Source: Tenrec ecaudatus
Lineage: Eukaryota; Chordata; Mammalia; Afrosoricida; Tenrecidae
Assembly: GCF_050624435.1 (NCBI RefSeq)
Contig: NC_134547.1
Span: 31,183,419 to 31,247,418, forward strand
Direction of reading: 5' to 3'
DNA length: 64,000 bases
Shown here one piece after another: positions 32,955-45,700 of the stretch (the first letter of the stretch is position 1; the number at the start of each line of letters is the position of its first letter). Both the position numbers and the translations under genes were made by a program. The notes below the pieces were generated by a model that made no database searches, was not told where the DNA came from, and worked only from the letters and a program-made list of their open reading frames with translations.

Positions 32955-35900
32955 GTGGTTGCTAGGCACCATCCAGTCTGTTTCAGCCCATAATGACCCT
33001 ATGCACCAAAGAAAGAAGCATTGCAGGTCCTGCACCCACCTCACCATGGTTCCTGCATTTGAGTTTATGGTCGCAGTCACCAAGTCAATCCATCTCATTG
33101 TAGGCCGTCCTCCTCTCTGCTGCTCCACTACTTTGCACAGTATAATGTCCTTCTCCAGGGACTAGTCTCTCCTGACAACATGTCCTAAGTATGTAAGATG
33201 GAGTCTCACCATCTTGACCTCTAAGGAGCTCTCTGGCCACACTTCTTCCAAGACAGGTTTGTTTGTCCTTTTGGCAGTCCGTGGTACTTGCAATATTTTC
33301 ACATGACATGCACCATAATTCAAAAACAGCAATTCTTCTTCGGTCTTCCTTATTCAGTATTCAATTGATTCAGTGAGGCAATTGAAAATACTATGGCGTG
33401 GAACAAGCACACCTCAGTCCTCACAGTAACATCCGTGGTTTTCAAGAGGTCTTGTACAGAAAATTTACTCAACGCAATGAATCATTTAATCTCTTGACTG
33501 CTGCTTCCATGATCATTGATTGTAGATGCAAGCAAGACAAAAATCCTTGTTACCTATTAGATTTGTGAGGATTTGGGTGGTCTTTACATTGAGTTGTAAT
33601 CCATACTGAAGGCTGCAACCCTTGATCTTCATCAACAAGTGTGTCAAGTCCTTTTCACTTTCAGCAAGCAAGGCTGTGCCGTTTGCATATTACAGGTTGT
33701 TAATAGACCTTCCTTGAAAGCTGGTACCACATTATTCTCCATTCAATCCAGCTTTTCTGATAATTTGTAAGTGTAGAGACTGAATAAGTATGGCAAGAAG
33801 ATATAACCTTGACACACCTTTATTGACTTTAAACCATGCAATATTCCCTTGCTCTATTTGCACAAGTGTCCTTTGATCCATATGCAAGTACTGCATGTAC
33901 ATAATGAAATGTTCTAGAATTCTCATTTTCCTCAAGGCTATCTGTAGTTTATTATGATCCACACATAGTCAATGAAATACAAGTAACCATCTTTCTGGTG
34001 TTCTCTGCTTTCAGCCAAGATCCATGTGACACCAGCAATGATATCCCTGACAACCCAATGATATCCAGACTCCTCTGAATCTGGACCGAATTTCTGAATT
34101 ACTGTTTCAACCTTTGTTGGATGATCTTCAGCAAAATGTTACTTGGGTGTAATATTGGTGATACTGTTCTATAATTTGAGCTTTCCCTTGGGCCACCTTC
34201 TTTGGATTGGGTACAAACATGGATCTCTTCCAGGTAGTGAGCCGAAGTTCTTGTCACAGATAAGCGCATGCTTTCAGTGCCTCATCAGCTTGTTGAAACA
34301 TTTCAATTGGTATTCCATCAATTCCTGGATGCCTGTTTTTAATGAATACTTTCAGTGTAGCTTGAACTTCTTCCTTCAGTGACATTGGCTCTTTCTCACC
34401 GGTACAGTTACTCTGTATTTTTTCTTTCTCCTTTTGATGTTTCCTGCATCATCCAATATTTGACCCATAGAACCTTGCAGGATTGCAGACTGAGGCTTGA
34501 CTTTTTTCTTGAGTTCTTTCACTTTAAAATATTCTGAGCAAGTTCTTCCCTTTTGGTGTTCCAACTCTGGGTCTTTGTCTATGATAAAATGTTACTTTGT
34601 TTTCTTGAGCTGCCCTTTGACATTTTCTGCTCAGCTCTGTGACTTCATCATTTCTTCCATATGTTTTGGCTACTCTATGATTAAGAGCAAGTTTCAGAAT
34701 CTCTTCTGACATCCACTTTGATGTTTTCTCTCTTTCTGCTCTTTTAAATTACTTTTGCTTTCTTCATGAATGATACTCCTGGTGTCCTCCCATAGCTCAT
34801 CAGGTCTTCTGTCATTAGTTTTCAATGTAGCAAATCTGTTCTTGAGATGTTATGAAAATTCAGGTGGGAAAGACGCAAGGTCATATTTTGGCTTTCATGA
34901 GCTTCTGTTAACTTTCCTTAGCTTCAATTTACATATGAGCAATTTATGGTCTAGTTCAGAGTCAGCCCCTGACCTGATTTTATTTTCTTATATTGAACTT
35001 CTCCATCGTCCCTTCCTGTAGATGTAGTGGATTTTATTTCTGTGTGTTCCATCTGGAGAAGCACATGTGTGCAGTTGCTGCTTGATTGCTGCAAAACAGA
35101 TATTTGCTATGAAGAAGTCGTTGGTCTTACAAAATTCTATCACATAACTCCAAGTTCATTTCTATCACCAGCACCCTATTTTCCAACCATTATTCCTTCC
35201 TTCTTGGTTTCCAACTTTTGCATTCCAATCGGCAATAATTGTTGATGCATCTTGATTATATGCTTGATCAATTTCCAACTGAAGACATTGATAGAATTCT
35301 TCGGTTCTATATCACTAGTTTTTGTGGTTGATTCTTAAATTTATATGAGTTGTGTTGATTAGACTTCCTTGAAGGTGTATAAATATAATCCTATCACAGA
35401 CATCATTGTACTTCAAGACAGTTCTTGGAATGTCCTTGTTGACAATGAATGCAACATCATTCCTTTTGATTGTGCCAGAGTAATGATTTTTGAATTTAAA
35501 ATGGCCAACACCAGTCCATTTCAGCTCACCAAAGTCTAGGACATGTTTCTTTATGCATTCAATTTCAGTTTTGAGGACTTCCAATTTTCATGGATTCATA
35601 TTGCATCCATTCCAAGGTCAGATTATTCATAGGCTTTTACAGCTGTTTCTTCTCATGTTGAGTTTCGCCCCATCAGCAAGCGGCGATCCTAAAGGCTTCA
35701 TTCCCACAGGCTTTACTCCATTCAAGTCACCCTGGTCCACTCTGCTTTGAGAAAGTAGCTTTTCTTCATTCACTTTCCGAGTCCTTTCTGACCCAAGGGG
35801 TTCATCTTCTGGCATTGTCTCCCACAGTGTTTTCTTGCTTTCACGAGGCCTTCAGTATCTGGATAAGGTTTTGAGCAGCTACTTTCTCTGAGTGGAGAAA

Positions 35901-36062
35901 TGGGCAGCCAATGCCTTCTTAGTAATCTGGTCTTAGTCACTGAAACCTGTTCACTCTGAGTGAGCCTGTTGGCATCTGAAATACCAATGACATAGCTTCT
36001 AGCATGCCAACACTCAGCTCACCACAGTATGACAAATAGACACACAAGTGATGGACTTCAAC
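32955..36062 (-). mobile_element. BovB (RTE) retrotransposon, nearly full length, inactive
   Basis: About 3.1 kb, close to the full length of BovB. From its 5' end (right) to 3' end (left): the 5' region (about 35920-36062, 'gttcactctgagtgagcctgttggcatctgaaataccaatgac' on plus); the endonuclease remnant (35315-35584, LDFGELKWTGVGHFKFKNHYS... RNDVAFIVNKDIPRTVLKYNDVCDRIIFIHLQG); a linker; the RT domain (about 33560-34400, DHNKLQIALRKMRILEHF, then WFKVNKGV); and the C-terminal/3'UTR part (33309-32955). A 16-base loss removes the catalytic Asp of RT motif A and shifts frame (about 33960). At motif C (about 33690) a stop precedes YANG where YADD is expected. It lies in inverted orientation to the two fragments to its left. 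Confidence 0.92.
35315..35584 (-). pseudogene. BovB apurinic-type endonuclease remnant
   Basis: An 89-codon open stretch from the N-terminal endonuclease of the BovB ORF, which nicks target DNA in the family. Conserved phrases are ELKWTGVGHF, KRNDVAFIVNKD and NDVCDRIIFIHLQG. Upstream and downstream stops show that it is only an island of preserved frame. Part of the minus-strand BovB. Confidence 0.88.
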
Positions 36063-36064
36063 AC

Positions 36065-36175
36065 ACAGTGACCCTGTTCGGATCGCATAGACAAAGCAGA
36101 ATCACCCCATAGGGTTTCTAAGGCTGTTAATATCGATGGGACAAGGGTTCTTTCTAGGTCCTCATGGTCCCCTGT
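36065..36175 (-). repeat. AfroSINE 3' part
   Basis: 'cacacagtgaccctgttcggatcgcatagacaaagcagaatcaccccatagggtttctaaggctgttaatatcgatggg' matches the reverse complement of an AfroSINE body and end. It abuts the 5' end of the BovB. Confidence 0.65.
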
Positions 36176-37324
36176 CTCTTTTAATTTCATCTGGCAAGTT
36201 ACTAATTCTGGTTTCTGCTCTTAAAAAGAAAAGAAAACAAAACAAGTTAATTCATTTGTTTATTGATTTTATTTAGCCAACAATTATTCATCAAGTCCTT
36301 TTGGCTTGAGCCAGAATACACCTATTCCCTCTGCTTCCCATTGACCCCTCTTCTTCTGAGCAGCAGGGACAGAGTGTGGCCCTGCAACATTCCTAGGCCC
36401 CTTCAGGTTTAGCTGCTTTGGGTCCAGAGGGATTGTAACACATACTTGCTTCTTTTGGAGAGAGATGAAAGTCCCAGATCAAGAAAGCAAGTTCACTCTT
36501 AGTTCTGACCATCCCCAGGCTCCTGACCATCTCTGAGGTGAGGGAGCCGATGACATGTGTCACAATGTCACGGTACACAAAACCCAGTCAGGACATATAA
36601 ATTGGGTTCTGGTTTAAGGAAGGTTGTATAAATCTGGTTGCAAGGCTTCACCGCTGTATCACCACTGTTTGGCTTCAGCTGTACGAATCTGTCAGTTGTA
36701 ACTGAAGTATGAAGTGAATGTCCTTCCATCTAAACATTTTTAAAATATGTATTTTTAAAGGAATTCCTGGCCTTGCCTTGTGCAGCAACATTGGGGTTGG
36801 TAAGCTCCAGTTAGAGTTATGGAAACCCACTGCCTTCCCTTTAAAATAGTTGAATGTTTTAAGAAAATCTAATTCTTAAAATAATGATTTCTGAATCAAA
36901 ACTTTGCTGGGAAGATTTACAGGCAAGTTTTATAAATCAGAGGCAAGATATATAACTCAGATAGTGAGAAGTGCAGATTTATAAATCCAACTTGTAAATC
37001 AGGAGAAAAAAACATCATGTTTTACACTAAATAATATTTTTACAAATGGCACCTCATACATCATGCAATTGCCACAAATCTTTCACACCGGAGTCAGGCT
37101 ACATAATACGGAGCTGAAGCACAGAGAGAATGGAGGCCTGGGTGGTGGGAGCAGGTGGGCTCGGGGAGGGGAGCGGCTGCCCTCATCAGTGGAGGTGGGT
37201 GAGCGGCAACACCACCAGCTGAGTCCTCTCAAAGCCACAGTTCATACCACCTGGATGGAAGGAGCTCTGTGAGCGTTAAAGGGTGCGTTATCCGCAGCGC
37301 TCAGGGCTGAAAAGCCCCTCAAGG
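36176..37324. other. Single-copy DNA
   Basis: Mostly AT-rich; no gene recognised. A MIR-like 'gctgaagcacagagag' occurs near 37113. Confidence 0.35.
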
Positions 37325-37722
37325 TGAGTTGTTGTTGTTGCTGTCTCGGACTCACAGTGACTGTACGCACAGCAGACTAAAACGGTCTTGTGGCATCATC
37401 GACAAGAGTCTATCATTGGGACTCTTGTGGCGCACCTAGGGTTTCCCATGCCTCTCTTGACTCCACTAACCAAACATGCTGTCTTTCTCGCGTGGCATGT
37501 CTAAACTAGTGAGTTAGACAGAGATCTGCTGTGACCCATAGGCTTCCTGGGATAATATTTGGAAGTAGGTCCATAGGCCTTTCTATACTGAGCTTGTTTG
37601 CAAATCCCACTGAAACTGGTCCACTGTGAGTGAGGCCCCTGGCATTTCAAATATCAGTGGGCTAGCTTCTAGCATCACAGCACCACAAACTGACAGTAAG
37701 ACCAACTGACAGGCGAGTAGGA
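37325..37722 (-). repeat. Composite BovB-ends repeat
   Basis: Left part (37325-37430): the BovB/SINE 3' terminus reversed ('gttgttgttgctgtctcggactcacagtgactgtacgcac'). Right part (about 37600-37722): the BovB 5' block ('tgaaactggtccactgtgagtgaggcccctggcatttcaaatatcagtgggctagcttctagcatcacag'). The two ends are separated by only about 170 bases, so about 3 kb of BovB interior is absent. Confidence 0.6.
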
Positions 37723-38905
37723 TAATACATCTTGTAAGCTATTGATATATTATCATATCATCATAATCATCACGGTTATTTTCAATCTACATCATTTTAC
37801 CATCCCACAACTCTGAGAAACAGGGCTGGTGATGGGGTTCTAGATCCCAGGGCAGCAGCTGCAGGATGCTAAGCTTTCCTCATCCATCCTGATATAGCTG
37901 GAGAGATGCTTTCCCTCCTGCGGTATCCTCCCACCCCTGCCTGCAAGCATTGGCTGGGAAAGTTCTTTCTAGAGACCTGATTTCTACACAGAGTTTAAAG
38001 AAAGTAGATGTATTTAAAGGAGGACGTCAGGGGCTCCCACACTTACTTAGCTTACTGCACCCTTTCCAGCAAAACATTACTCAGCAGCCTCATGGCCGTG
38101 AAAAAGGTTGTACTATGGCCCATCCTCCAGGATAGAGTGAATTGTACCAGCATTTGAAGTCCCCTTGGCTTGTAACCCCTTGGTTTGGGAAATGGAAACA
38201 AAGGTATTAACTTTGGTGAAGGGGAAGATATTACCCACCATGGGCAAGATGGGCAAAAGACGGTGGAAACAGGGGGAGCCATTGGGAAGTTTGATACGTT
38301 GTTGAGTGCAAAAAAGATAGCCTGCTCTGTCACCCTCATTTAATTCACAATAAAGAGTTTATTATGTTTCAACATTTGTTACAAAATGTCATACATTTTT
38401 AGGTTTTACATGTATTTGGGAAATAATGAAAACCATTAGTATACTCTCTCTCAGATATAATAATTTTTTGGTTCCCTGACTAGTGTTTTTCTATGCCTAT
38501 AGATGGGTAAGCAAATATATATATATGTATGTGTGTAAATAGCTGCATTATAAAATCATAGAAGACTTCATTAAACATAGATATTACAAAGTGGCGTACT
38601 AGTGTTTGGCATAACCTCTATCTAGGGCTACACAGCTCTGAAGGCAGGGTTCCCATCTTTCTAAGCCCCCCCCCCCCTACTCCCGACCCTGAGAACCCGG
38701 GATCTTTCCTTTGCATCACTTCAGAGCTGCAGTTTGGGCATCCTCAAGGGGCACTCCACCCGCTTGCCTTTTCAATGCCCTTTGTGCTTGAAGAACAACA
38801 GACATGTAAAGGGGCAAGGCCAACTCTGTAGGGTGAAAGTCTAGAGGGTTACGGTCTTCCAGGGAGATTCTCAAAGGAAAGCCTTTGCCTGGTAATAAAG
38901 GGGGA
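37723..38905. other. Single-copy DNA
   Basis: A C11 run occurs near 38667 and a (TA)n-rich stretch near 38517. A MIR-like stretch lies around 37785-37830. No gene recognised. Confidence 0.35.
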
Positions 38906-38921
38906 CCCAATTTCTCACTTT

Positions 38922-41114
38922 CTTTTTTAAAAAATCATTTTTATTAGGGGCTCATACGACTTATCACAATCTACACATACATCAGTTGTGTAAAGCACAT
39001 TTGTACATTCATTGCTCTCATCATTCTCAAAACATTTGCTCTCCACTTAAGCCCCTGGCATCAGCTCCTCATTTTCCCACTCTCTCTCTGCTCCCCCCTC
39101 CCTCATGAGCCCTTGATAATTTATAGATTTTTATTTTGTCATATCTTACACTGTCCGATGTCTCCCTTCACTCACTTTTCTGTTGTCCGTCCCCCAGGGA
39201 GGAGGTTATATGTAGATCCTTGTAATCGGTTTCCCCTTTCCACCTCATCCACCCTCTACCCTCCTGGTATCACCATTCTCACCACTGGTCCTGAAGGGAT
39301 GGATCATCCGTCCTGGATTCTCTGTGTTTCCAGTTCCTATCTGTACCAGTGTACATCCTCTGGTCTAGCCAGATTTGTAAAGTAGAATTGGGATCATGAT
39401 AGTGGGTGGGGGCAGAGGGAGGAAGCATTTAGGAACTAAAAGAAAGTTATATGTTTCATCATTGCTACACTGCACCCTGACCGGCTCATCTCCTCCCCGC
39501 TTTGGGTGTCCACTCCGCACTCCCCCTCATTCACAATGATATGATTTTTTGTTCTTTGATGCCTGAAACCTAATCCCATATCTTGTCATCACACTGGCTG
39601 ATATGCTTCTTCCATGTGGGCTTTGTTGCTTCTGAGCTAGATGGCTGTTTGTTTACCTTCAAGCCTTTAAGACCCCAGATGCTATATCTTTTGATAGCTG
39701 GGTGCCATCAGCTTTCTTCACCACACTTACTTATGCACCTGATTTGCCTTCAGCAATTGTATCAGGGAGGTGAGCACACAATAATGTGAATTTTTGTTCT
39801 TTGATGCCTGATAACTGATCTCTTTGGCACCTCGTGATCATGCAAACTGGTATGATTCTTCCATGTGGGCTTTTTTGCTTCTCAGCTAGATGGCTGCTTG
39901 TTTACCTTTAAGCCTTTAAGACCCCAGATGCTATATCTTGTGATAGCCAGGCACCATCAGGTTTCTTCACCACATTTGCTTATGCACCCACTTTGTTTTC
40001 AGCAATTGTGTCAGGAAGGTGAGCATCATGGAATGCCAGTTTAATAGAACAAAGTATTCTTGCATTGAGGGAGTACTTGAGTAGAGGCCCAATGTCCATC
40101 TGCTACCTTAATACTAAACCTATACATATATGCACATAAATCTATTTCCACATCCTCATATATAAATATATTTACATATGCACATGCCTATATTTAGACC
40201 TCTATAGATGCCCTTTGCCTCCTAACTCTTTCCTCTATTTCCTTTTACTTTCCTCTTGTCCCACTATCATGCCAACCTTCATTTGGGTTTCAGTAATTCC
40301 TCTCGGTTACATTACCATTGGTCATACCCTACCAGGTCTCTTACACCCTCTTCGCCACCGATTTGGATCACTTGTTGTTCCCTTGTCCCTGGATTTGTTA
40401 ACACCACTTCCTTTCCCCCTACCTCCCCTACTCCCATGTCCCCCCGGAACTGTCGGTCCCATTGTTTTCTCCTCCAGATTGTTCATCCAGCCTATCTTAT
40501 TTAGACAGATCTGCGGAGATAATAACATGCACAAAAGCAAGACAGAGCAAAACCAAGCAACAAAAGAAAGCAAAACAACACCACCAAGCCAATGACAAAA
40601 AGCAAAACAAAACACAACAACAAGAAAGAAAAGCTTGTAGTTAGTTCAAGGACTGTTTGTTGGCTTTTAGGAGTGTTTTCTGGTCGAGTCTGATGGGGCA
40701 CCAAGCCTTGGCCCCCAAGTCTATTTTTGGTATTCCCTGGGGACTTTGTTGCTCTGTTCCCCTTGCTGTTCTGTTGCATGCCCTAAGTGTTTTGCCTCGG
40801 TGTGGTGGGATCAGAGTGGTTGCAATTCCCACACTGTGTCTCCAGTGTTGGCCCCTGTAGGGCAGTGGGTCAGTGAGGGATGTCCTGTCTCATAGTGGGG
40901 GCGGCCATATGGTCCTCTCTGTGCATTGGCTGCTCTGAGCGGGAACATCATCTGTCAAGGCCTCGTGGGCCAGGATGTGCTCCACTCTCTCTTCCTCCCC
41001 CTTCATTTTCTCCCATGTGCTCTGATCAGACATGTCCCTCTCCCTGAGCTGCAGCTTCAGTGCTGTCCTCTGAGATAAATTCTTCTGCGGGGAGGGGCAG
41101 GTGCCCACGTAGTT
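38922..41114 (-). mobile_element. L1 3'UTR copy with imperfect TSD and internal duplication
   Basis: A 5'-truncated LINE-1, tail at the left (ttttttaaaaaatcatttttatt). It is flanked by an aged duplication: cccaatttctcacttt (38906-38921) against cccaatctccaacttt (41115-41130). The order is the same as in the copy at 5.9-7.6 kb but it extends further 5', to the 'gagctgcagcttcagtgctgtcctctg' block. A block of about 245 bases ('gttctttgatgcctga ... gcaatt') occurs twice in tandem at 39551 and 39796. No ORF2. Confidence 0.9.
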
Positions 41115-41130
41115 CCCAATCTCCAACTTT

Positions 41131-41430
41131 TCTGGTACTTTTCTTACCAATGCAGTTTTCAAATTTTTAAATACCTTTTCCCAAATAAGTCTTCACAGCC
41201 ATCCGGCCTCCCTTACAGGCAACAGCTGCCATCACCTTCCGCCCTGGCTTCTCTGCCCTGAATTGAACTGGCCCAGCCGATCCCTTTGGAAGTCACTATT
41301 CTGAATGGATGCTTTTGGGAAGGCATCCTAATAGGGCCCAGGCAGGTGTCTTCCTGAAGAACTTGACTGCGGACAAGCCGTGATTACAGAGCCACGTTTA
41401 AACTGGAAACCCCAATAGCAGTGCTTTTTT
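41131..41430. other. Single-copy DNA
   Basis: No gene or repeat recognised. Confidence 0.35.
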
Positions 41431-41439
41431 TACTCACCC

Positions 41440-42345
41440 TTGTATGTCCACACATCCACGTAGAAAATCAACAATGGGACCATGTTGTACAGGTTGCTTT
41501 GCAACTTTCCTTTTCTACTCAGCAATGTATCGGGTATAGTTTATAAAGTCACCGGTTCTCAGCATGATTTTTTTATGACCATGGATTGTAATGCACTACA
41601 ATTTATTTAAAACCAGTTCCATATTGTCAGGCATTTATTTTGTTTTGAGTTTTTTTGCTATTATAAACAACCTTCCAGTGAACATCCTTTACACAAATCC
41701 CTGCTGTTATTTATGATTATTTTCCGAGGATAAATTCCTGGAAGAGAAATGGCTGTGTAGATAGGCTATGTGCATTTTTAAGAAGTTTTCCAAGTTGCCC
41801 TCCGGAAAGGCTGTATCCGGTGAACCTCCTGGGTACCATCTCCCCGTGCTGAGACACTTTGCTTTGCTTTCCGTGTTTGTAAAGTTGTCAGTGTACTAAC
41901 TGAAGAAGTGTGCTTCAGTTTGCACATCTTTGACAACTTGCAAAGTTAAACATTTTCAACATCTTTGTATTAGTAATTCTTGTGTGAATTTACCAATTGT
42001 GTCTTTTGTCCGTGGTTGGCATCAATGAGCATTACAGATAGCAACCTTTGCTTACATATGTTGCAAGTATGATTTTTTCCCTCTCTGTCTGTTATTTGCC
42101 CTAAAATTTTGCTTCTGGGAGATTTTAGGTGGTTGATTCTATCAATATTTGACTTTATGCTAAATACTGCTTAGAAAGATTTTCCTAATCCCAAATTAGA
42201 TACATCTGAACTGGTATTTCCTCCTGTTTATACATTTTTAAATTTTAGTCTATCTGAAATTCATTTTAGTATGTGATATCAAGTAGGGATTCATCTGTCT
42301 ATCTTTAGTGTTTTTTGAATCATCACCTTATCACCTCTCAAAGAT
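41440..42345 (-). repeat. Ancient L1M-type 3' region
   Basis: 'ttgctattataaacaaccttccagtgaacatcc', 'ggataaattcctggaagagaaatggctg', 'tttccaagttgccctccggaaaggctgtatccggtgaac', later 'gaaattcattttagtatgtgatatcaagtagggattc'. This is the reverse of an old mammalian L1M consensus order. Very diverged, so it predates the afrotherian radiation. Confidence 0.65.
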
Positions 42346-42482
42346 GTGAAAGGTCCCTTCCACCACGTGCTGACTGCTCCGATGTTATTTGTGCTGGCGC
42401 ACCCCTCGTGTAGCGTCACTTCATTCAAATCACTGTACTTCTAGGAGGACTCGGTGAGGTGACCTGACTTAGGAGCTCTAAC

Positions 42483-42663
42483 AATGAAACCAAACCAGAA
42501 CAAAACTCGCTGCCACCGAGTTCTTGCTGCCCGTGGCGCGCCCGGCGGGTTTCCAGGACTGCGGTTTTAGAGGAATAGTAGAAAGCCCAGTCTTTCTCCC
42601 GCAGAGCAGCTGCTTGGACGTGGATCGCCGCACAACCCACAGTCACGACGCCACCAGGGCTCC
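42483..42663 (-). repeat. AfroSINE, full length
   Basis: On the minus strand it begins ggagccctggtggcgtcgtg and continues through 'ctgctctgcgggagaaagactgggctttctac', then 'gtggcagcgagttttgttctggtttgg'. All parts are present. It is CpG-rich compared with its neighbours, so it may be one of the younger SINEs here. Confidence 0.88.
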
Positions 42664-42667
42664 AAAT

Positions 42668-42776
42668 CCGCCCTGCAAGAATGGTGCCCGACCAGGCGGT
42701 GGCTTGTTGCGTTGCGGTCCATGGGACTGTGATACGTGGGGCCGAGTTGGCAGCACCGAACAGCGACAACAGGGAG
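42668..42776 (+). repeat. BovB/SINE 3'-end fragment
   Basis: 'gcaagaatggtgcccgaccaggcggtggcttgttgcgttgcggtcc' and 'gtggggccgagttggcagcaccgaacagcgacaacaggg' are the BovB-type terminus in plus orientation. It directly abuts the head of the reverse AfroSINE. Confidence 0.65.
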
Positions 42777-45700
42777 GATTTTAGCATCCTTTTGAAATCT
42801 TTGTATAAATGTTCCTAATATTCCTCTTTGGTGAAAATTTGACTTGAATGTTTTTATTCACAGTTTTTTCAGATAACATTTAGGATGATTTTATCATATT
42901 TCACAGAAAAAAAAAGATTCAAATTTCCTGAGACCACAATAGGCTTGCCATGCCTTTGTACCTGTACAAACGTTCCGTCCTCTCGTCCAGGAAGGTGAGC
43001 TGCCTTCCTTCGTACTTCACCTTCTTGCACCAGCCCCGGTGGACCACCTCCTGCTCCAAACCACTGGCTGAGGGCCGCCTCCCCATCAGGCAGAACTGCC
43101 ATCATTGGATCCAGCTTCCTTCCATCCAGCTTGGAATCCACAGGTCTTTTGAGGAAGAAGACAGAGAGGCTGGAGCTTGGCACCGGGTAGAGGGTTGGCT
43201 GTGCCTCTCCCTCAAGAGCACTTGCCGTTTCTTTTGCAGGAAAGTTCTATAGGACATCCACCCCCCGGAGTCTATAAGAGAGACTGTGTCTATAGGTGAG
43301 TCTGTGGCCAGTGGCTGTGCCGGGTGTTGTGGTAGCTTCCTTAAAGACTGTAGTTTGAAACCTGATCATCACACTATGTAAAGTGCCTACAGGCAGGGGC
43401 AGGTAACATTTCATAGGGAAACATCCCAACTAAGGGAAGGAGGTTTGGCTCTCAGCTGCTGACTGAACCAACACAAGGCAGATATCAACCATCATAAAGT
43501 ATAAACAAGTAATAACAAAAATGTGACCCTATCAATATTAACTCTAATACAAAGTTTTTGTGAAATCAGCGTACTGAAGGTGTCCCCACCCACACCCATG
43601 CCTTCCAGGTGACCCTCTGCTCCGTGATGACAACTTTATCTCAAGGGCAATGGGTGGAGATGCTCAGAGGTTAAGGTGGACAAGGCCCAAAGCAATTTTA
43701 AGCTTCAGAAACTCCTTTTCCATGGAGAATGCCGCAGGAAGCGAGAGTAGAGTCATGGGGACCAGCCAGGCTGGGGACAGTGCTGATGAGGTGTTCTGGT
43801 GATAAGATCAATAGGAATCCTGATAGGAGTAGAATAAAGGGGGAGAAGCTGAAAGTCCGGATTAGGAATTGGTCGAGGAGACACAGCAATAGAATGTCTA
43901 ATGTACAGCAACTGGGTTTTTTGTATTTTCAGTTGGCCAGGTACAAGGTCAGTGCCCTGGAGATGCACGGTAAACACCGGCACCCTGCTTTGCATGGTGC
44001 CGCCAGGAGCAGCTGTGATAGGGGCAACATACTGGCTGGGGAGACACAAGAAGACTTGTGGATCCTCCCCCACCCTTCCTACAAAACCCTTCCCTCCAGC
44101 TTTCCCCATGATGTCTCCAGTCCTTCCTTTCTTGCTCTTTTAAGATTCCTCTAACTCTTCAAGTCTTAAAGCACGACTTCCCCAGCTCTCCCATATTTCC
44201 CTCCTCCCCTTACCTCCCTCCCTCCCTCCACTGCTCTTCACAGTCTAGTTTCAGGGACCGTGTCCAACAGTGTCTTCACTTTCTCACCTCCTTTGGATCT
44301 TTACTAGAACCTGCCTTCTTTCCCCACCGCCCCATCAGAACTTCTTCCAACTGCTCCCAAGGCCCTGCCTCACCCCAGCCCTTTGATCTGAACACCAAAC
44401 ACAGAGCCCACCAACGGCCAACTTCTCTCCAATGCCCTGTTGACAGAATGGTTCCATGCCTGCTTTTTCTCAAGAAAGCCTCTGTGGACCATTGTGGTCA
44501 TGATAGAAGTATTTACATAATGCCTTCTCAAACTCCAAGGCTTCTCTGGGATAATAAATCATAAGGTCACCTGTAATTGGGGAATAATGCCCTCCTGTGA
44601 TTTCTCTGTCCGCTCTTTTTTCTGTTTCTGCTTTGGCGGCAGGGGATTGTGAAGATTCCAGCATTTAATTTTTCACTGGAGAGACATCATTTGCAGATAC
44701 ATCCTCCGTACGGCTTATTTATATGACTGCTTTAACTAGATTTACATTAGAGAGACATTTGGCCAAAAGTAGATAAAAACAATCATGCCCAACATTTTGT
44801 GTGGTGGTACTGGGGGGAAAGATCTCATTTCCCCACTAAAATTGTTAAGCAAGGAGAAGTAAGGTAATTGGGCCAGCTTTCCCACCACACTTGGTAAAAG
44901 CTTCACAGACAATTGAAGAAATACAGAAGAAAGCATCAGACATAGACAAAGGTCTAACACACACACAGAGACAGAGACTGAGGTTCTGTGTGCTGGCACT
45001 GAGCACTCGTTGAGAAGCTGTTGTATCTGCGGGCTATCTATTGCCCACACACACGCCCCTCTGCTTCGTTTAATAGATTCTGAAGTGGGTTTCTGTCACT
45101 TAATTCCAAGAGAGCTTGTATTTACAAATCCCAAGTTCAACCCTGAGAAGTTCTACCCTACCCTGGTGTCCCCTAAACCTACTTCTAAAATAGCCTTTCA
45201 ACGTCATCAGCCACCCACACACATGTCCGAAGAAAACTGTACACAGGAGTGTTTTCAGTGACTGCAACCTGCACCCTGTTGGTTTCCTATCCAGGGCATG
45301 CACCATTTGCACTGCCCAGGAATTTCTTGCCTGGTCCAAAGAAGGTGCTTAGTAAGTATTTGTGCACAGGAGTGTGGAGCATTCTGGAACTTTTTCTGGC
45401 CTGATTGACAGGTAACGAAATCTAGCTACACGGAGTTTATAGCCTCTTCATGGATCCCAGTTTTCATCCTAACTGGTTGTTTGCCACTTAGGAAATGAAT
45501 CCTGGGTTTTTTCTCCTGCGGTCTTCCATGATTGACATTTGTTAAATTAAGGGAACATTCCAGGTAAAAATGTTTTAACAGGAAATAATAGTGAATCCAC
45601 CTTTTGATGTTAATTTTAGCATTGAAATAAAAGGGTTGATCTTAAGTGCACAAACTATCAATGAGCTGATTTGATGGCGGGAAGGTTCTCAAGTCAGTTA

